A DNA stretch of 64,000 bases, taken from assembly GCF_021025955.1 (NCBI RefSeq), contig NZ_JAJNCL010000001.1, positions 558,001 to 622,000 of the forward strand, in the 5' to 3' direction. Position 1 is the first letter of the stretch; the number at the start of each line of letters is the position of its first letter. The notes below the pieces were generated by a model. The model had not been told where the DNA came from, did not search any database, and was given only the letters and a program-made list of their open reading frames with translations. Source of the stretch: Rhodococcus qingshengii. GTDB lineage: Bacteria; Actinomycetota; Actinomycetes; Mycobacteriales; Mycobacteriaceae. A program made the position numbers and the translations under genes. Below are positions 55,074-63,537 of the stretch, one piece after another.

Positions 55074-55555
55074 CCGATCAGGAACCGCGTCGCGGACTCG
55101 ACCGACTGTTTCACCTGGACTGGCTTCCGTCACGGCTCTTCGGTGGCCGGATGCGAACGTCGACCTTCATCCTCATCGTGGCGTGGCTGGCGACGTATCT
55201 GTTGCATACGTACCTCAATCCTGAGGAACAGCCCGCAGCGACACCGCCGCCCAGCGTGGACACGTCGCAGACCGAGCCGTACGTCGCTCCGTCGGTCAAA
55301 CCGTCGACGACGACCCCCGTGCCGTCCTCGACCGAGCCGACGACCACATCCGAGACTCCGTCCTCGGAATCGAGCACGGGCAGTTCCGGTTCGCCGACGC
55401 CGACGTCGGGTCCCGCGCCTGCTCCGGGAAACGTCGAACAGTCCGCAACCACAGTGCCGACCACTCCGGCGACGACGACCGTCCCACAACCTGGCGCGGC
55501 AATGCAGGCACCGACATCGGTGCCGCAGTCACCTGAGACCACCGGTACCGGATAA
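55070..55555 (+). CDS. Single-pass membrane protein with Pro/Thr/Ser-rich external tail
   Basis: 161 residues. Cytosolic N-terminus (MTDQEPRRGLDRLFHLDWLP), one membrane helix near residues 30-47 (TSTFILIVAWLATYLLHTYL), then a ~110-residue low-complexity Pro/Thr/Ser tail that probably spans the cell wall and may be glycosylated. It sits between the MscS gene (ATGA overlap) and ftsE, a position found in related genomes. Function unknown; a wall-spanning role near the division apparatus is a guess. Confidence 0.75.
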   Translation: MTDQEPRRGLDRLFHLDWLPSRLFGGRMRTSTFILIVAWLATYLLHTYLNPEEQPAATPPPSVDTSQTEPYVAPSVKPSTTTPVPSSTEPTTTSETPSSESSTGSSGSPTPTSGPAPAPGNVEQSATTVPTTPATTTVPQPGAAMQAPTSVPQSPETTGTG

Positions 55556-55617
55556 GGACGAGGCTCGTCGCGCGTGGCGCCAAGGTCACCGTTAGATAAC
55601 GGCTAGACTGGCTAGTT

Positions 55618-56307
55618 GTGATCAGCATGAAGAATGTGTCGAAGTCCTACAAGGCCTCCACCAGGCCGGCGCTCGACAAAGTCAGTGTGGAGGTGGAGAA
55701 GGGGGAGTTCGTCTTCCTCATCGGCCCTTCCGGCTCTGGCAAGTCGACGTTCATGCGATTGCTGCTCAAGATGGAGTCGCCCACGTCCGGCGATATCGAG
55801 GTCGCGGATTTCCACGTCAACAAGTTGGCGGCCCGCCGTGTGCCGAAGCTTCGTCAGAGCATGGGCTGTGTGTTCCAGGACTTCCGCTTGCTTCAGCAGA
55901 AGACGGTCTCCGAGAATGTCGCCTTTGCGTTGGAAGTCATCGGCAAGCCCCGCAACGTCATCGCGCGCACTGTTCCCGAGGTGCTCGACATGGTCGGTCT
56001 GGCCGGTAAAGCCGATCGACTGCCCACCGAGCTTTCCGGCGGTGAGCAGCAGCGCGTCGCCATCGCTCGTGCATTCGTGAACCGCCCGCTCGTTCTGCTC
56101 GCCGACGAGCCCACCGGCAACCTGGACCCCGAAACGAGCCAGGACATCATGCTGCTGCTCGAGCGGATCAACCGCACAGGCACCACCGTCGTGATGGCGA
56201 CCCACGATCACCACATCGTCGACTCCATGCGTCGACGCGTCATCGAACTCGATCTCGGCAAGGTGACCAGAGACGAAGCGCGGGGTGTGTACGGCGTCGG
56301 CAGGTAG
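55618..56307 (+). CDS. ftsE: Cell division ATP-binding protein FtsE
   Basis: 229 residues. Walker [11 protein letters not shown]-loop [12 protein letters not shown], signature [16 protein letters not shown] and Walker [16 protein letters not shown]. With FtsX it forms the membrane ABC complex that activates periplasmic cell-wall hydrolases during division. GTG start 55618 is preceded by a TAGACTGGCTAGTTG stretch without a clear RBS; a TAGACT -10-like element suggests a near-leaderless message. ftsX follows 81 bp later. Confidence 0.95.
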   Translation: MISMKNVSKSYKASTRPALDKVSVEVEKGEFVFLIGPSGSGKSTFMRLLLKMESPTSGDIEVADFHVNKLAARRVPKLRQSMGCVFQDFRLLQQKTVSENVAFALEVIGKPRNVIARTVPEVLDMVGLAGKADRLPTELSGGEQQRVAIARAFVNRPLVLLADEPTGNLDPETSQDIMLLLERINRTGTTVVMATHDHHIVDSMRRRVIELDLGKVTRDEARGVYGVGR

Positions 56308-56339
56308 CGCCGACTACGACCACACGTCCCGTACGCCCA

Positions 56340-56361
56340 CCGGTTGTCGTGAAACAACCGG
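56340..56361. other. Hairpin between ftsE and ftsX
   Basis: CCGGTTGT (56340-56347) and ACAACCGG (56354-56361) are exact inverted repeats with a 6-base loop, 32 bp after the ftsE stop and just before the ftsX RBS (AAGGAA, 56371-56376). No U-run; possible mRNA stability or partial attenuation element. Confidence 0.4.
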
Positions 56362-56388
56362 CCTCTCGAAAAGGAATCGGATTCCCCG

Positions 56389-57294
56389 ATGCGCGCCAGC
56401 TTTATTTTCAGCGAAGTACTGACCGGCCTACGCCGCAACATCACGATGACCATCGCCATGATCTTGACGACGGCGATCTCCCTCGGTCTCTTCGGCGGTG
56501 GTCTGCTGGTCGTGCAGATGGCAGGCAAGACCCAGCAGATCTTCCTCGAACGCGTCGAGGTTCAGATCTTCCTGACCGACGACATCTCTTCGGCCGATCC
56601 CGGTTGCGAGCAGGAGATCTGCAGTTCGCTGCGCAAGGAACTCGAGCAGACTCCGTCCGTCGTCGCGGTTCAGTACCTCAACCGTGAAGACGCGGTGAAG
56701 GACGCCACCGAGCGCGTGTTCAAGGACCAGCCCGAACTGGCAGCGCTGGTGAGCCCGGACAGCTTCCCGGCGTCGTTCAAGGTCAAGCTCAGTGACCCGG
56801 AGCGGTTCGGCGTCATCAACGACACCTTCGGTTCGAGGCCCGGCGTCGAAAGTGTGCTCAATCAGCGCGAGTTGGTCGACCGACTCTTCAGCGTGCTGGG
56901 TGGAGTGCGCAATGCGGCATTCGCGATCGCGATCGTCCAGGCGATCGCAGCGATCCTGCTGATCGCCAACATGGTCCAGATCGCGGCGTTCACGCGTCGT
57001 ACCGAGGTCAACATCATGAGGTTGGTCGGCGCGACGCGTTGGTACACCCAGCTTCCGTTTCTCCTCGAAGCCGTCGTCGCGGCCTTGATCGGTGCTGTGC
57101 TCGCCATCGCCGGACTGTTCACGGCGAAGAACGTCTTCATCGACGGGGTCCTGTCCGACGTCTACGAAGCCAATATCGTGGCGCGGATTTCCAACAGCGA
57201 CGTGCTGTTCGTCTCGCCGATCCTCGTGCTTGCCGGAGTCGGAATGGCCGCGGTGACGGCATACGTGACGCTGCGTCTGTACGTCCGCGAATAA
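56389..57294 (+). CDS. ftsX: Cell division protein FtsX
   Basis: 301 residues. Four membrane helices: one near 22-45, then three in the C-terminal half (~175-290). The large extracytoplasmic loop between helices 1 and 2 contains two cysteines in PGCEQEICSSL, typical of actinobacterial FtsX, and should contact a RipC-type hydrolase. Conserved MTIAMILTTAISLGLFGGGL and LVGATRWYTQLPFLLEA segments. Partner of FtsE. Confidence 0.95.
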   Translation: MRASFIFSEVLTGLRRNITMTIAMILTTAISLGLFGGGLLVVQMAGKTQQIFLERVEVQIFLTDDISSADPGCEQEICSSLRKELEQTPSVVAVQYLNREDAVKDATERVFKDQPELAALVSPDSFPASFKVKLSDPERFGVINDTFGSRPGVESVLNQRELVDRLFSVLGGVRNAAFAIAIVQAIAAILLIANMVQIAAFTRRTEVNIMRLVGATRWYTQLPFLLEAVVAALIGAVLAIAGLFTAKNVFIDGVLSDVYEANIVARISNSDVLFVSPILVLAGVGMAAVTAYVTLRLYVRE

Positions 57295-57324
57295 TCGGTT
57301 TGCACGAGCTTCTATGCTGGAACT

Positions 57325-57360
57325 GTATTTGACGGTAAGACAGTATTCGACAGCAAGACA
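57325..57360. repeat. Two 18-bp imperfect tandem repeats upstream of smpB
   Basis: GTATTTGACGGTAAGACA (57325-57342) and GTATTCGACAGCAAGACA (57343-57360) match at 15 of 18 positions with no gap, in the ftsX-smpB spacer. Could be a protein-binding site at the smpB promoter or a chance short duplication. Confidence 0.6.
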
Positions 57361-57381
57361 GCGGACTGAGAGGCCCGGACA

Positions 57382-57855
57382 GTGAAGGAAAAGGGCCGCA
57401 AGGTCATTGCGACCAATCGCAAAGCACGTCACAACTACACGATCATCGACACCTACGAGGCCGGCATCGCTCTCGTCGGGACCGAGGTCAAGAGTTTGCG
57501 TGAAGGCAAGGCATCGCTCGTCGACGCCTTCGCAACCGTGGACAACGGCGAAGTATGGCTGCGCTCGTTGCACATTCCGGAGTACACGCAGGGCACGTGG
57601 AACAACCATTCGCCGCGTCGTACCCGAAAGCTTCTGCTGCACAAGCGTGAGATCGAGCACCTCGTCGGCAAGACCCGCGAGGGAAACCAGACGCTGGTCC
57701 CGCTGTCGATGTACTTCAACGACGGCAAGGTCAAGGTCGAACTCGCGCTGGCAAAGGGTAAGCAGGACTACGACAAGCGCCAGGACATGGCCAAGCGCAC
57801 CGCCGAGCGCGAGGTGACCCGCGAGCTCGGTCGTCGTATCAAGGGCATGCGCTGA
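57382..57855 (+). CDS. smpB: SsrA-binding protein SmpB
   Basis: 157 residues with the whole family signature: N-terminal [33 protein letters not shown], core [19 protein letters not shown] and basic C-terminal tail ([20 protein letters not shown]) that enters the ribosomal mRNA channel. Brings tmRNA to stalled ribosomes. GTG start 57382 with GAGAGG upstream. Its RNA partner ssrA lies 4 kb downstream on the same strand. Confidence 0.96.
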   Translation: MKEKGRKVIATNRKARHNYTIIDTYEAGIALVGTEVKSLREGKASLVDAFATVDNGEVWLRSLHIPEYTQGTWNNHSPRRTRKLLLHKREIEHLVGKTREGNQTLVPLSMYFNDGKVKVELALAKGKQDYDKRQDMAKRTAEREVTRELGRRIKGMR

Positions 57856-57875
57856 CCTCCATCCTGCTTGCCCTC

Positions 57876-58721
57876 GTGGCGGCAGTTGCCTACGGAGTCA
57901 GCGACTTCGTCGGCGGAGTTGCGTCACGACGGGTTGCCGCACTGCGCGTGGTGATCGTCTCGTATCCGCTTTCGCTCGTCATCGTGTTGATCGCAGCGCC
58001 TTTCGTTTCCGGGACGCTGACGCTGAACGGGTTGATCTGGGGTGCGATCGCCGGCATCACGAGTGGTCTGGCGGTGTGGTGGTTCTATCTCGCGTTGGCG
58101 ACCGGCCCCATGTCGGTGGTTTCGCCGCTCACCGCCGTTCTGGTGGCGGGTATTCCGGTGCTCGTCGGATTCGCTTTCGGTGAGCGGCCGGGGCTGATTG
58201 CGTACCTGGGTATCGCCGTCGCGTTGGCCGCTGTCGTTCTGGTCAGCCGCGAGTCGCCCGACGACACCGCGGGTGAGGTTGCCGGCGGCATCACTCTCCG
58301 CTTCACCAGACAAGTGGCGCTGCTGACCGTCGGAAGCGGTGGCGCATTTGCACTCTCGTTCATCGCACTTCACCAGATCGGCGAGGGCAGCGGGCTGTGG
58401 GCGTTGGCCGTATCGCGCGGCGCCGCGACCGTCGTGGTGTGGTTGGTCGCGTTGGCGGCCGGTCACTTCGTTCTCCCGCGAGGTGAGCCACTCAAGCTCG
58501 CGGTGTACGTCAGCGTCCTCGACGTAGTCGCCAACGGGACGATGATCTACGCCTTTCAAGGCGGAATGCTCTCGCTGGTCAGCGTGATCGGTTCGCTGTA
58601 TCCAGCTGCGACGGTTCTGCTCGCGATGGTTATGCTGGGCGAGCGGGTCAGCCGCGTGCAACAAGCGGGAATGCTGTTGGCGCTGGCGGCAGTCGGCATG
58701 ATTGCCGTCGCGGGCTCGTAG
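57876..58721 (+). CDS. DMT superfamily (EamA) transporter
   Basis: About 281 residues with ten hydrophobic segments in two EamA repeats. The N-terminus YGVSDFVGGVASRR is typical of the subgroup; later PLTAVLVAGIPVLVGFAFGE and SLYPAATVLLAMVMLGERVS are the helix-4/helix-9 EamA signatures. Starting at GTG 57876 removes half of the first helix. The frame is open back to 57852 ([16 protein letters not shown]), so a non-standard start overlapping the smpB stop is likely. Substrate unknown. The gene follows smpB closely. Confidence 0.85.
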   Translation: MAAVAYGVSDFVGGVASRRVAALRVVIVSYPLSLVIVLIAAPFVSGTLTLNGLIWGAIAGITSGLAVWWFYLALATGPMSVVSPLTAVLVAGIPVLVGFAFGERPGLIAYLGIAVALAAVVLVSRESPDDTAGEVAGGITLRFTRQVALLTVGSGGAFALSFIALHQIGEGSGLWALAVSRGAATVVVWLVALAAGHFVLPRGEPLKLAVYVSVLDVVANGTMIYAFQGGMLSLVSVIGSLYPAATVLLAMVMLGERVSRVQQAGMLLALAAVGMIAVAGS

Positions 58722-58757
58722 TTTCTTTTAAGCTCCAGCGTTTTCAGTCCTAGTGTT

Positions 58758-59342
58758 TCAGCCGCGTCTGTCGGCCGGTGCAGCGCGTAGGTGAACCCGC
58801 TCGCCTTGTTTTCCGAAGAGGCTGATCGCCTCGGCCGGTCGACCGTCGGCAGCACTGATGCGGTGCGGGATGTGTGTGTCGAATTCGGCTGCCTCGCCGG
58901 CACCCATGATGAAATCACGGTCGCCGAGTTGGAGTCTGATGCGCCCGGACAGAACGTAGACCCACTCGTAGCCCTCGTGAGATCCCGGCTCGCGATCGTC
59001 GTCGGTGGGCGAGATGATCATCTTGTAGGCCTGCAGATTGCCCGGCTGGCTCGTCAGCGGAATGACCGTCATGCATCCGACCGTCCGAGGTTCTTCTCGC
59101 ACGCGCGGATCCTTGATCTTGCTGTTCACGAGGTCGTCCAACGGGACGCCGTGTGCCTTGGCGATCGGCAGCAGAAGCTCCAAGTTTGCTCGGCGAGTAC
59201 CTGATTCGAGTCTCGACAGTGTGCTGACGCTGATGTCGGTGGCCTCCGACAAATCGGCCAAGGTCATGTCGGACTGCTGGCGCAACGCACGTAGGCGAGG
59301 GCCGATGCCGGCTAGTACGGCTTCGAACGATGCTTCGGTCAT
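58758..59342 (-). CDS. XRE-family regulator with C-terminal cupin domain
   Basis: 194 residues. HTH_3 at ~15-70 (LRALRQQSDMTLADLSEATD; SVSTLSRLESGTRRA) followed by a hinge and a cupin barrel (~110-185; EGYEWVYVLSGRIRLQLGDR, HIPHRISAAD). Such proteins sense small molecules through the cupin. Start ATG 59342 gives the family length. Divergent from the flavoprotein gene, with an inverted repeat in the 65-bp spacer, so it probably regulates itself and that gene. Confidence 0.9.
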   Translation of the reverse strand: MTEASFEAVLAGIGPRLRALRQQSDMTLADLSEATDISVSTLSRLESGTRRANLELLLPIAKAHGVPLDDLVNSKIKDPRVREEPRTVGCMTVIPLTSQPGNLQAYKMIISPTDDDREPGSHEGYEWVYVLSGRIRLQLGDRDFIMGAGEAAEFDTHIPHRISAADGRPAEAISLFGKQGERVHLRAAPADRRG

Positions 59343-59351
59343 GCATTCATT

Positions 59352-59366
59352 TTGCCAAAGTGGCAA
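59352..59366. promoter_or_regulatory. Likely operator of the XRE-cupin regulator
   Basis: TTGCCA (59352-59357) and TGGCAA (59361-59366) form an inverted repeat with a 3-base spacer, ten bases upstream of the regulator start codon and 42 bases upstream of the divergent flavoprotein gene. Position and symmetry suit a dimeric XRE protein. Confidence 0.5.
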
Positions 59367-59407
59367 CAGTGTTTGTCAAGACTGCGTTCTCTTGTCATTC
59401 TGGATTC

Positions 59408-60355
59408 ATGACGCAGAACTCATTCGACGTAGCAGTAATCGGAGCCGGCGCGGCAGGCCTCAACGCCGCACTCATTCTCGGTCAGGCACGCAGGTCCGTG
59501 ATCGTCTTCGACAACGGATCGCCACGAAACGCGGCCGCCGACCATATGAACGGATTCCTCTCCCGTGACGGCATGAACCCTGCCGAACTGTTGACCATCG
59601 GCAGAGGTGAGGTTCGGAAATTCGGCGGTGAGTTCCACGACGGCACAGTTGTCTCCGTGACACGGGACAGCAAGAAATTCTCGGTCGAACTCACTGATGG
59701 CAGCAAGATTCAGGTACGCAAAGTCCTTGTCGCAACGGGCCTGACGGACCGTCTACCGGCAGAACTCGAAGTCTTCGGTGAGCGTTGGGGCCGCGACGTG
59801 TTGCACTGCCCGTACTGCCACGGGTACAGCGTGCGTGATCAGCCGCTCGGCGTGATCGCCAAGAGCGCGGAGTTTGCGATGCACCAGGTACTCATGGTGC
59901 GCCAGTGGTCCGACGACGTGGTTCTCTTCCTCCATCGAATCACCGAACTGAGTGCCGAAGATCGGGAAAAGCTTGCAGCTCGCGATATTTCGATCGTCGA
60001 GGGTGAGGTCGCCGGTCCCGCCGTGGAGGATGATCGGTTGGTGGGCGTGCGGTTGGTGGACGGCACCGTGGTCGCGCGTTCGGCAGTTTTTGTCGGCGGC
60101 GCCCTCACGATGGATCCCAACGATGCGATCTTGCGTACATTCGGCGCGCAGCGCGCAGAGACGATGATGGGCGATTTCGTCACTGTCGACATGATGGGGG
60201 CCACAAGCGTGCCCGGTGTGTTCGCGGCGGGCAACGTCGTCGACCCAGGTGCCCAGGTCATCATGGCCGCGGCGGCCGGGGCGAAGGCCGGAGCGGGGAT
60301 CAATATGATGTTGACCAACGACGACCTCGAGGTTGCACTCGCGCTTCGTCGTTGA
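59408..60355 (+). CDS. Thioredoxin-reductase-like NAD(P)/FAD oxidoreductase
   Basis: 315 residues. FAD-binding GAGAAG (12-17), a redox-type C134-P-Y-C137 followed by HGYSVRDQPLGVI, and a C-terminal FAD site (GVFAAGNVVDPGAQVI). The layout is that of the TrxB family, but the second nucleotide-binding glycine motif is weak (GVIAKSAEFAMHQ instead of GxGxxA), as in ferredoxin-independent TrxR-like proteins that do not use NADPH in the usual way. ATG 59408. Divergent from the XRE-cupin regulator. Confidence 0.85.
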   Translation: MTQNSFDVAVIGAGAAGLNAALILGQARRSVIVFDNGSPRNAAADHMNGFLSRDGMNPAELLTIGRGEVRKFGGEFHDGTVVSVTRDSKKFSVELTDGSKIQVRKVLVATGLTDRLPAELEVFGERWGRDVLHCPYCHGYSVRDQPLGVIAKSAEFAMHQVLMVRQWSDDVVLFLHRITELSAEDREKLAARDISIVEGEVAGPAVEDDRLVGVRLVDGTVVARSAVFVGGALTMDPNDAILRTFGAQRAETMMGDFVTVDMMGATSVPGVFAAGNVVDPGAQVIMAAAAGAKAGAGINMMLTNDDLEVALALRR

Positions 60356-60375
60356 ATTCTGCGTAGCGTGGGGTG

Positions 60376-61950
60376 ATGGACGCAGTGAGAGTGTTGATCA
60401 CGGGTGCGACTGGATACATCGGCGGACGTCTTGCCCCTCGCCTGGTCGAAGAGGGCCATCGAGTGCGAGTGGTGGTGCGCAGCCCGGAGAAACTACGCGA
60501 TGTGCCCTGGCACGATTCCGTGGAGATCACGCGTGGGGATCTGACCGACAGTGATTCCCTCTCAGGTGTTTTCGACGATATCGACGTGGTCTACTACCTC
60601 GTTCACGCCATGGGTGGGGGCGGGTCTTTCTCTGACATCGACAAGCGGAGCGCGCAGAACGTCGCCGCCGCTGCGCGCGATGCGGGGGTGCGCCGGATCG
60701 TCTACCTCGGTGGGCTTCATCCGTCCGACCGAGAGTTGTCGACTCACTTGCAGTCTCGGCTCGAAGTCGGTCGGATCCTCCTCGAATCCGAGGTTCCGAC
60801 GGTGGTGTTCCAAGCTGGAGTGGTGATCGGGTCGGGTTCGGCGTCCTTCGAAATGGTGCGCCACTTGACCAATCGGCTTCCGGTGATGACCACACCCAAG
60901 TGGGTGCACAACAACATTCAGCCGATCGCGGTGCGTGACGTACTCCACTATTTGATCGCAGCGGCGGCGACAACGCCGGAGGTCAACCGCGCCTTCGACA
61001 TCGGTGGGCCAGATGTCATGCAGTACGGCGAGATGATGAACACTTACGCTGAGGTCGCAGGATTAGTGCGCCGACGCATCCTCGTCCTGCCCGTCCTCAC
61101 CCCGCGCCTGGCAGGCCACTGGGTGGGATTGGTCACGCCGATCCCACGAGGTTTGGCGATGCCACTGATCGAATCACTGCAGAACGACGCGGTGATGCAC
61201 AACCACGACATCGACGACTTCATCCCGCCTCCCGCTGAGGGCCTCACGCCGTATCGGGAAGCGGTGCGGCTGGCGCTTCGCAAGATCAAGACCGGTGAGG
61301 TGGAGACGGCGTGGTCCGGTGCAACGATCGCGGGAGCACCCTCCGATCCTCTTCCTTCCGACCCTGATTGGGCCGGTGAAGCGGTCTACGTCGATCATCG
61401 CGAACGTGACTGCGCGGCGGATCCGAAAACCCTCTGGTCGGTGGTCGAGTCGATCGGCGGCGAGAACGGTTGGTATTCATTCCCCTTGGCGTGGGCGATC
61501 CGGGGGTGGATGGATCGAGCAGTTGGCGGTGTCGGGCTACGCCGAGGTCGACGCGATCCCCGGCGACTCAACACCGGTGAAGCCCTGGACTTCTGGCGGG
61601 TCGAAGAGATCGATCGAGGCAAGTTGCTCCGTTTGCGCGCCGAGATGAAGGTCCCCGGCGGGGCATGGTTGGAGTTGCGAGTATCAGAAGGCCCAGCCGG
61701 TGCCGACGGACGGCCGGTGGGATCGCACCTCGATCAGCGTGCAGTCTTCTTCCCGCGTGGGCTCGCCGGCCGGGCGTACTGGTACTCGATCCTGCCTTTC
61801 CACGGAGTTGTCTTCCAGGGGATGATCACCAACATCACCGGTGCTGCTGAGCGTGAGATGGCTGCAGTGCAGGAAACGGCTGGGGTGCAGAAAGCGGCCG
61901 GGGTCCAGGAATCAACTGGGGCGAAGGACACAGAAAGTGCCGCCGATTAA
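60376..61950 (+). CDS. NAD(P)-binding atypical SDR with C-terminal DUF2867 domain
   Basis: 524 residues. N-terminal NmrA/SDR Rossmann domain (VLITGATGYIGGRLAPRLVE; VYYLVHAMGGGGSF) and C-terminal DUF2867 domain (LLRLRAEMKVPGGAWLELRV; QRAVFFPRGLAGRAYWY). The family is membrane-associated or soluble with unclear substrate. The last ~25 residues are three six-residue repeats (VQETAG, VQKAAG, VQESTG). ATG 60376 preferred over the GTG one codon earlier. Lies just before ssrA; its stop is 66 bp from the tmRNA 5' end. Confidence 0.85.
   Translation: MDAVRVLITGATGYIGGRLAPRLVEEGHRVRVVVRSPEKLRDVPWHDSVEITRGDLTDSDSLSGVFDDIDVVYYLVHAMGGGGSFSDIDKRSAQNVAAAARDAGVRRIVYLGGLHPSDRELSTHLQSRLEVGRILLESEVPTVVFQAGVVIGSGSASFEMVRHLTNRLPVMTTPKWVHNNIQPIAVRDVLHYLIAAAATTPEVNRAFDIGGPDVMQYGEMMNTYAEVAGLVRRRILVLPVLTPRLAGHWVGLVTPIPRGLAMPLIESLQNDAVMHNHDIDDFIPPPAEGLTPYREAVRLALRKIKTGEVETAWSGATIAGAPSDPLPSDPDWAGEAVYVDHRERDCAADPKTLWSVVESIGGENGWYSFPLAWAIRGWMDRAVGGVGLRRGRRDPRRLNTGEALDFWRVEEIDRGKLLRLRAEMKVPGGAWLELRVSEGPAGADGRPVGSHLDQRAVFFPRGLAGRAYWYSILPFHGVVFQGMITNITGAAEREMAAVQETAGVQKAAGVQESTGAKDTESAAD
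61867..61920 (+). repeat. Three 18-bp tandem repeats in the 3' end of the SDR/DUF2867 gene
   Basis: Units at 61867-61884, 61885-61902 and 61903-61920 encode VQETAG, VQKAAG and VQESTG. They differ at a few positions. In-frame repeats of this kind expand and contract easily. Confidence 0.8.
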
Positions 61951-61954
61951 TTGG

Positions 61955-61984
61955 TATGACTTCCGAACTTCGGCGCGTTATAGT
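61955..61984 (+). promoter_or_regulatory. Candidate ssrA promoter
   Basis: TATGAC (61955-61960) and TATAGT (61979-61984) with an 18-bp spacer, about 33 bp before the mature tmRNA 5' end; a short 5' leader would be removed by RNase P. Confidence 0.45.
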
Positions 61985-62016
61985 GAATAGCCCCACGAAA
62001 GACGCGGGGCACACAC

Positions 62017-62384
62017 GGGGCTGAACGGTTTCGACTGCGTGTGTTGAGTTAGGGGAAGCGTGTCGGTGCAGGCAAGAGACCACCGTAAGCGTCGCTGCAA
62101 ACCTATAAGCGCCGATTCCAATCAGCGCGACTACGCTCTCGCTGCCTAAGTAGCGAAGCGTGTCTGTCAGCCCGGGGTTGCCCTCGACCCGGTTCCTGGC
62201 ATCAGCTAGAGGGCTTTACTGTTCGGCTCGGTCACGGAGTCGAATGGGACATCAAACAGTGACTGGGATCGTCATCCTGGCTTGTTCGCGAGACTGGGAG
62301 ATCCAAGTAGAGACTTAGCGAACTGCACACGGAGAAGCCCTAGCGATTCAACGTAGGACCCGGGTTCAATTCCCGGCAGCTCCA
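62017..62384 (+). ncRNA. ssrA: Transfer-messenger RNA (tmRNA)
   Basis: The 5' end GGGGCTGAACGGTTTCGACT pairs with the 3' CAGCTCC (62377-62383) as the tRNA-like acceptor stem, and the T-arm GGACCCGGGTTCAATTCCCG is present. The internal tag frame runs 62111-62149: GCC GAT TCC ... GCT GCC TAA, encoding ADSNQRDYALAA. The tag ends in the ALAA degron read by ClpXP. CCA is not encoded. One-piece tmRNA of normal length; rescues stalled ribosomes with SmpB, encoded upstream at 57382. Confidence 0.97.
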
Positions 62385-62388
62385 CAAC

Positions 62389-62430
62389 AGGTCGGGCCGG
62401 AGAGCACACGCTCTCCGGCCCGACCTTTTT
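62389..62430 (+). terminator. Intrinsic terminator of ssrA
   Basis: AGGTCGGGCCGGAGAGC (62389-62405) and its exact complement (62410-62426) form a 17-bp stem with an ACAC loop, followed by TTTT. Confidence 0.93.
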
Positions 62431-62477
62431 GCTGTCTTGTTGCGGCGCTTTGCTGCCGTGCTCGGGCCTTCTTGCGA

Positions 62478-63467
62478 TCAGGAGCCGAAGAATCCCAGGT
62501 CGACCGAGCCGACGAAGCCGGGAGCTTCCTTGGCTAGTGGCTTACCGTCCAGATCAGCAGGTAATGCAACGCCCAGGCTCTGGAGGATTGTCGGAGTGAT
62601 GTCGGCGATCGTGTATTCGTCGGTGGTCTTGCCGGCCGCGTATCCCGCACCGCGTGCAATGACGAATGTCGTTGCTTCCGCCGGTGTCTGACCGCCATGC
62701 CCGCCGGCGGGCTTGTGGCCGTGATCCGCAGTGACCAGTACAGTCCACTTCTCACCGGTCTTCGCTGCGCGCTGATCGACAGAATCGACAATCTTGCCCA
62801 CCTGAGCGTCGACCGAGGCAATCGACTGTTCGTAAGCAGCGCCGTTGGTGCCGCCGCTGTGCCCCGCGCCGTCCACCTGATCGAGTTGGGTGAAGATCAG
62901 GTCAGGTCCCTTGTCGGTGATGTCCCGCGCGACGGCGTCTGCCGTCGCAGCATCGGTGGCCGCTCCGGAACCTGCATCGGCAGTGGTGACGACAACGTCG
63001 GCTTTCGGCGTGCCGCTGGAGGCGATGTTGTCGATGCCGCCCCAGGTGGAGATCGACTCGGTGAGCAGGGAGGGCTGTGCTGTTTCCAACCGTGTGAACA
63101 CGCTCGGGTAGAGGTCGAAGCGGGCGCCTGCGTACGTGTTGTCCTTGACGCCGTGCTTGGTGTCCCAGACTCCGGTCAGGATGGTCGACCACGACGGTCC
63201 TGAGATGGTGGTGTGGCCGAGGATGGAAGATTCTCCGCTGGTCCCTTCGGCGATCAGTTTCTGGAGACGGGGAGCGTCGGCGGTCTTGATGTGGCTGAGC
63301 ATCGTGCCGTCGAGGCCGATGACAACTGTCTTCTCGGTGGCCGGCGGGTTGAGGTCAGATGAGCCGGGAATTGCTGCAGCGGTTGCAGTTCCGGCTGCTA
63401 CCGCGCCGGCGAGGAGGAGTGTGATGGCGGCTGAGGTGCGTGCGATTTTCTTGGTCACGCTAAGCAT
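62478..63467 (-). CDS. Exported alkaline-phosphatase-superfamily phosphodiesterase
   Basis: 329 residues. Signal peptide (IARTSAAITLLLAGAVAAGTATAAA). The metal-binding motifs of the type I phosphodiesterase/nucleotide pyrophosphatase group follow: IGLDGTML, TTISGPSWSTILTGVWDTKHG (nucleophile Thr/Ser region), QLDQVDGAGHSGG and TADHGHKP plus GGHGG. Expected to hydrolyse phosphodiesters or phosphomonoesters outside the cell. Two DasR-like boxes lie upstream. ATG 63467; GTG three codons later is an alternative. Confidence 0.87.
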   Translation of the reverse strand: MLSVTKKIARTSAAITLLLAGAVAAGTATAAAIPGSSDLNPPATEKTVVIGLDGTMLSHIKTADAPRLQKLIAEGTSGESSILGHTTISGPSWSTILTGVWDTKHGVKDNTYAGARFDLYPSVFTRLETAQPSLLTESISTWGGIDNIASSGTPKADVVVTTADAGSGAATDAATADAVARDITDKGPDLIFTQLDQVDGAGHSGGTNGAAYEQSIASVDAQVGKIVDSVDQRAAKTGEKWTVLVTADHGHKPAGGHGGQTPAEATTFVIARGAGYAAGKTTDEYTIADITPTILQSLGVALPADLDGKPLAKEAPGFVGSVDLGFFGS

Positions 63468-63473
63468 CTTGCG

Positions 63474-63489
63474 ATAGGACTAGACCAAT
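63474..63489. promoter_or_regulatory. DasR/NagR-like box 1
   Basis: On the minus strand ATTGGTCTAGTCCTAT, seven bases before the phosphodiesterase start codon. It matches the DasR operator (dre) ACTGGTCTAGACCAGT at about 12 of 16 positions, including the core GGTCTAG. Confidence 0.5.
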
Positions 63490-63537
63490 TGCACTACTTG
63501 GATGTGAGGGTTGTCCGATTGTTCACGGCAGATTCAG

